A program made the position numbers and the translations under genes. A stretch of DNA of 14,642 nucleotides from Candidatus Bathyarchaeota archaeon. GTDB taxonomy: Archaea; Thermoproteota; Bathyarchaeia; TCS64. How positions within the stretch are numbered: position 1 is the first letter of the stretch; every line of letters begins with the position of its first letter. The notes below the pieces were generated by a model, which searched no databases, had not been told where the DNA came from, and worked only from the letters and a program-made list of their open reading frames with translations. The DNA lies in assembly GCA_030613835.1 (NCBI GenBank), contig JAUWLH010000020.1:1-14642 (forward strand), read 5' to 3'. Positions 13,528 to 14,642 of this stretch are shown here, one piece after another.

Positions 13528-14388
13528 ATGAGCGAGAAGGTTTGCACTGGTCAGGTCTGCATCGTAACGGGTGCCAACTCAGGGATAGGTTACCATACCG
13601 CTAAGGGACTCGCAGATATGGGGGCAACCGTAGTCATGGTGGTGCGGAACATGGACAAGGGGAAGAAAGCCTTGGAGGAGATCAAGCAGACGACGGGCTC
13701 CAGCAGCGTCTACCTGATGCACTGCGATGTCAGTGACATGGCCAGCGTAGACAGGTTCACTAATGCGTTCAAGGACCGTTTCATGTGCCTCAACGTGCTC
13801 ATCAACAACGCCGGGGCGGCGTTCAGCAAGCGCCAGGAGACCGAGGCTGGATTCGAGAAGACCATCGCAACCAACTATCTTGGCATGTTCAGGCTGACCC
13901 ACAACTTGCTGCCCATGCTGAGGGATACGGCCCCCTCCAGAGTCATCAATATCAGCTCAGGCATGCACAAGACGGGCAAGATCAATTTTGATGACATCAT
14001 GATGGAGAAGAGCTACGCCAGCATGAAGCAGTACGCCAACAGCAAGCTCATCGTCACCACCTACACATACGCATTGGCCAGGCGGTTATCGGGGACCGGC
14101 GTGACCGCAAACGTGGTTGAGCCGGGGTTCGTAGCCACAAACTTGGGCCGCAACATGGGGGGGCTTAGGGACAGGATCGCGTTCACTATCGTCAGGCCCA
14201 TCCAGATAAGCGCCGAGAAGGGGGCGGAGACCAGCATATGGGCGGCAATAGACCCAGAGCTTGAGGACGTGTCAGGTAAGACTTTCGCTAAGAAGAAGGA
14301 GATGCTATCCGCGGACATCACTCACGATGAGGAGGCCCAGGACAAGCTCTGGGACTGGACGTTAAAGACCCTCAAGAGGACAACCTGA
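13528..14388 (+). CDS. Short-chain dehydrogenase/reductase, retinol-dehydrogenase-like
   Basis: A 286-residue classical SDR. It has the Rossmann cofactor motif TGANSGIG at 14-21, Asp67 after the third strand (HCDVSD), NNAG at 93-96, a catalytic set of Asn116 (TNYLG), Ser143 or Ser144 (NISSG), Tyr169 and Lys173 (YANSK), and PGFVATNL at 199-206. Arg40 at the end of the second strand (VVRN) points to NADP(H) preference. The overall pattern, including the C-terminal GKTFAKKKEM and DEEAQDKLWDW, matches the RDH11-14 / WW-oxidoreductase-like group, which acts on retinoids, lipids or other hydrophobic carbonyls in eukaryotes. The archaeal substrate is unknown. It is soluble with no membrane segment. 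The start is ATG 13528; the gene is divergent from the nitroreductase operon across 76 bases. Confidence 0.9.
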   Translation: MSEKVCTGQVCIVTGANSGIGYHTAKGLADMGATVVMVVRNMDKGKKALEEIKQTTGSSSVYLMHCDVSDMASVDRFTNAFKDRFMCLNVLINNAGAAFSKRQETEAGFEKTIATNYLGMFRLTHNLLPMLRDTAPSRVINISSGMHKTGKINFDDIMMEKSYASMKQYANSKLIVTTYTYALARRLSGTGVTANVVEPGFVATNLGRNMGGLRDRIAFTIVRPIQISAEKGAETSIWAAIDPELEDVSGKTFAKKKEMLSADITHDEEAQDKLWDWTLKTLKRTT

Positions 14389-14542
14389 TTAACTCAGGTA
14401 AACTCAAACCGTTGGGAAGCTGGTACCCTTTGATAATTTCCTTGACCCAAGGTTTCCCTTCTATGACATATGTGCGATCTTTCAAATAATGAGGGAGTTT
14501 AAACGACCAATTTAGCGCGCGTATATTTCCAATTTTCTCCAT
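14372..14542 (-). CDS. Small unassigned ORF (56 residues)
   Basis: ATG 14542 to TGA 14372, overlapping the last 17 bases of the SDR gene in convergent orientation. The product starts MEKIGNIRALNWSFKLPHYL and contains KDRTYVIEGKPWVKEIIKGY and LPNGLSLPELIRLSS, with a balance of charged and hydrophobic residues like a genuine small globular protein. I do not recognise the family. The DNA from 14389 to the window edge is visibly more AT-rich than the genes to its left. An in-frame stop lies 9 bases before the ATG, so it is not simply the tail of a longer frame. It could be a real small gene, a decayed fragment or chance. Confidence 0.3.
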   Translation of the reverse strand: MEKIGNIRALNWSFKLPHYLKDRTYVIEGKPWVKEIIKGYQLPNGLSLPELIRLSS

Positions 14543-14642
14543 AAAGTTTCAGAGATTCCAAATATTTCCAGAAAAAGTCCAGTATCCCACGCGATTACAG
14601 AGGGTCGTGGATTTTCCTCCCTTTCTCCAGGTTTCCACCAAT

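Noticed and set aside
1..14642. CRISPR array, prophage, insertion sequence or defence island
   Set aside because: No regularly spaced repeats, transposase, integrase, phage structural or nuclease genes are visible; the only long repeats are the three M20 paralogs.

Overview
The window looks archaeal. TATA-like boxes sit about 25 bases upstream of several start codons with almost no room for a 5' leader (best cases: 1725, 1843, 4390 and 13451). Only some genes carry Shine-Dalgarno-like sequence. GTG or TTG starts are common, and arginine is often AGG. The families present (AbgB-type M20 amidohydrolases, DUF998, DinB-like, RDH-like SDR, GH31, MntP) do not fix a lineage. An uncultured TACK or Asgard group such as Bathyarchaeia or Thorarchaeia is a guess. 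The DNA is gene-dense; the longest stretches without a confident gene are 1726-1934 and 14389-14642. I see no insertion sequence, integrase, CRISPR array, rRNA or tRNA.

Left part (1-8.6 kb): a TIGR04076-family gene runs off the left edge, behind two tandem AbgB-like M20 metallo-amidohydrolase genes on the minus strand. The second M20 gene faces a cytoplasmic NHL beta-propeller resembling peptidyl-hydroxyglycine lyase. Next come a DUF998 membrane protein, an unrecognised membrane-anchored two-domain protein, a ferritin-like four-helix protein, a DinB-like metalloprotein and a third AbgB-like gene. That third gene shares a symmetric divergent promoter with a flavodoxin-fold FMN reductase.

Right part (8.7-14.6 kb): after the FMN reductase come an intracellular GH31 glycosidase and an MntP-type manganese exporter. 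A minus-strand pair follows, a nitroreductase with a long N-terminal extension and a HAD phosphatase. A retinol-dehydrogenase-like SDR is divergent from that pair. The AT-rich right edge holds one small unassigned ORF.

Together the genes read as an accessory catabolic neighbourhood: several amidohydrolases for N-acyl or peptide-like substrates, a glycosidase and several flavin or nicotinamide oxidoreductases, with metal-handling proteins. The least explained points are three AbgB-like subunits without AbgA, the lyase-like propeller facing one of them, the two-domain membrane protein, and a 27-residue leaderless ORF between the first two M20 genes.
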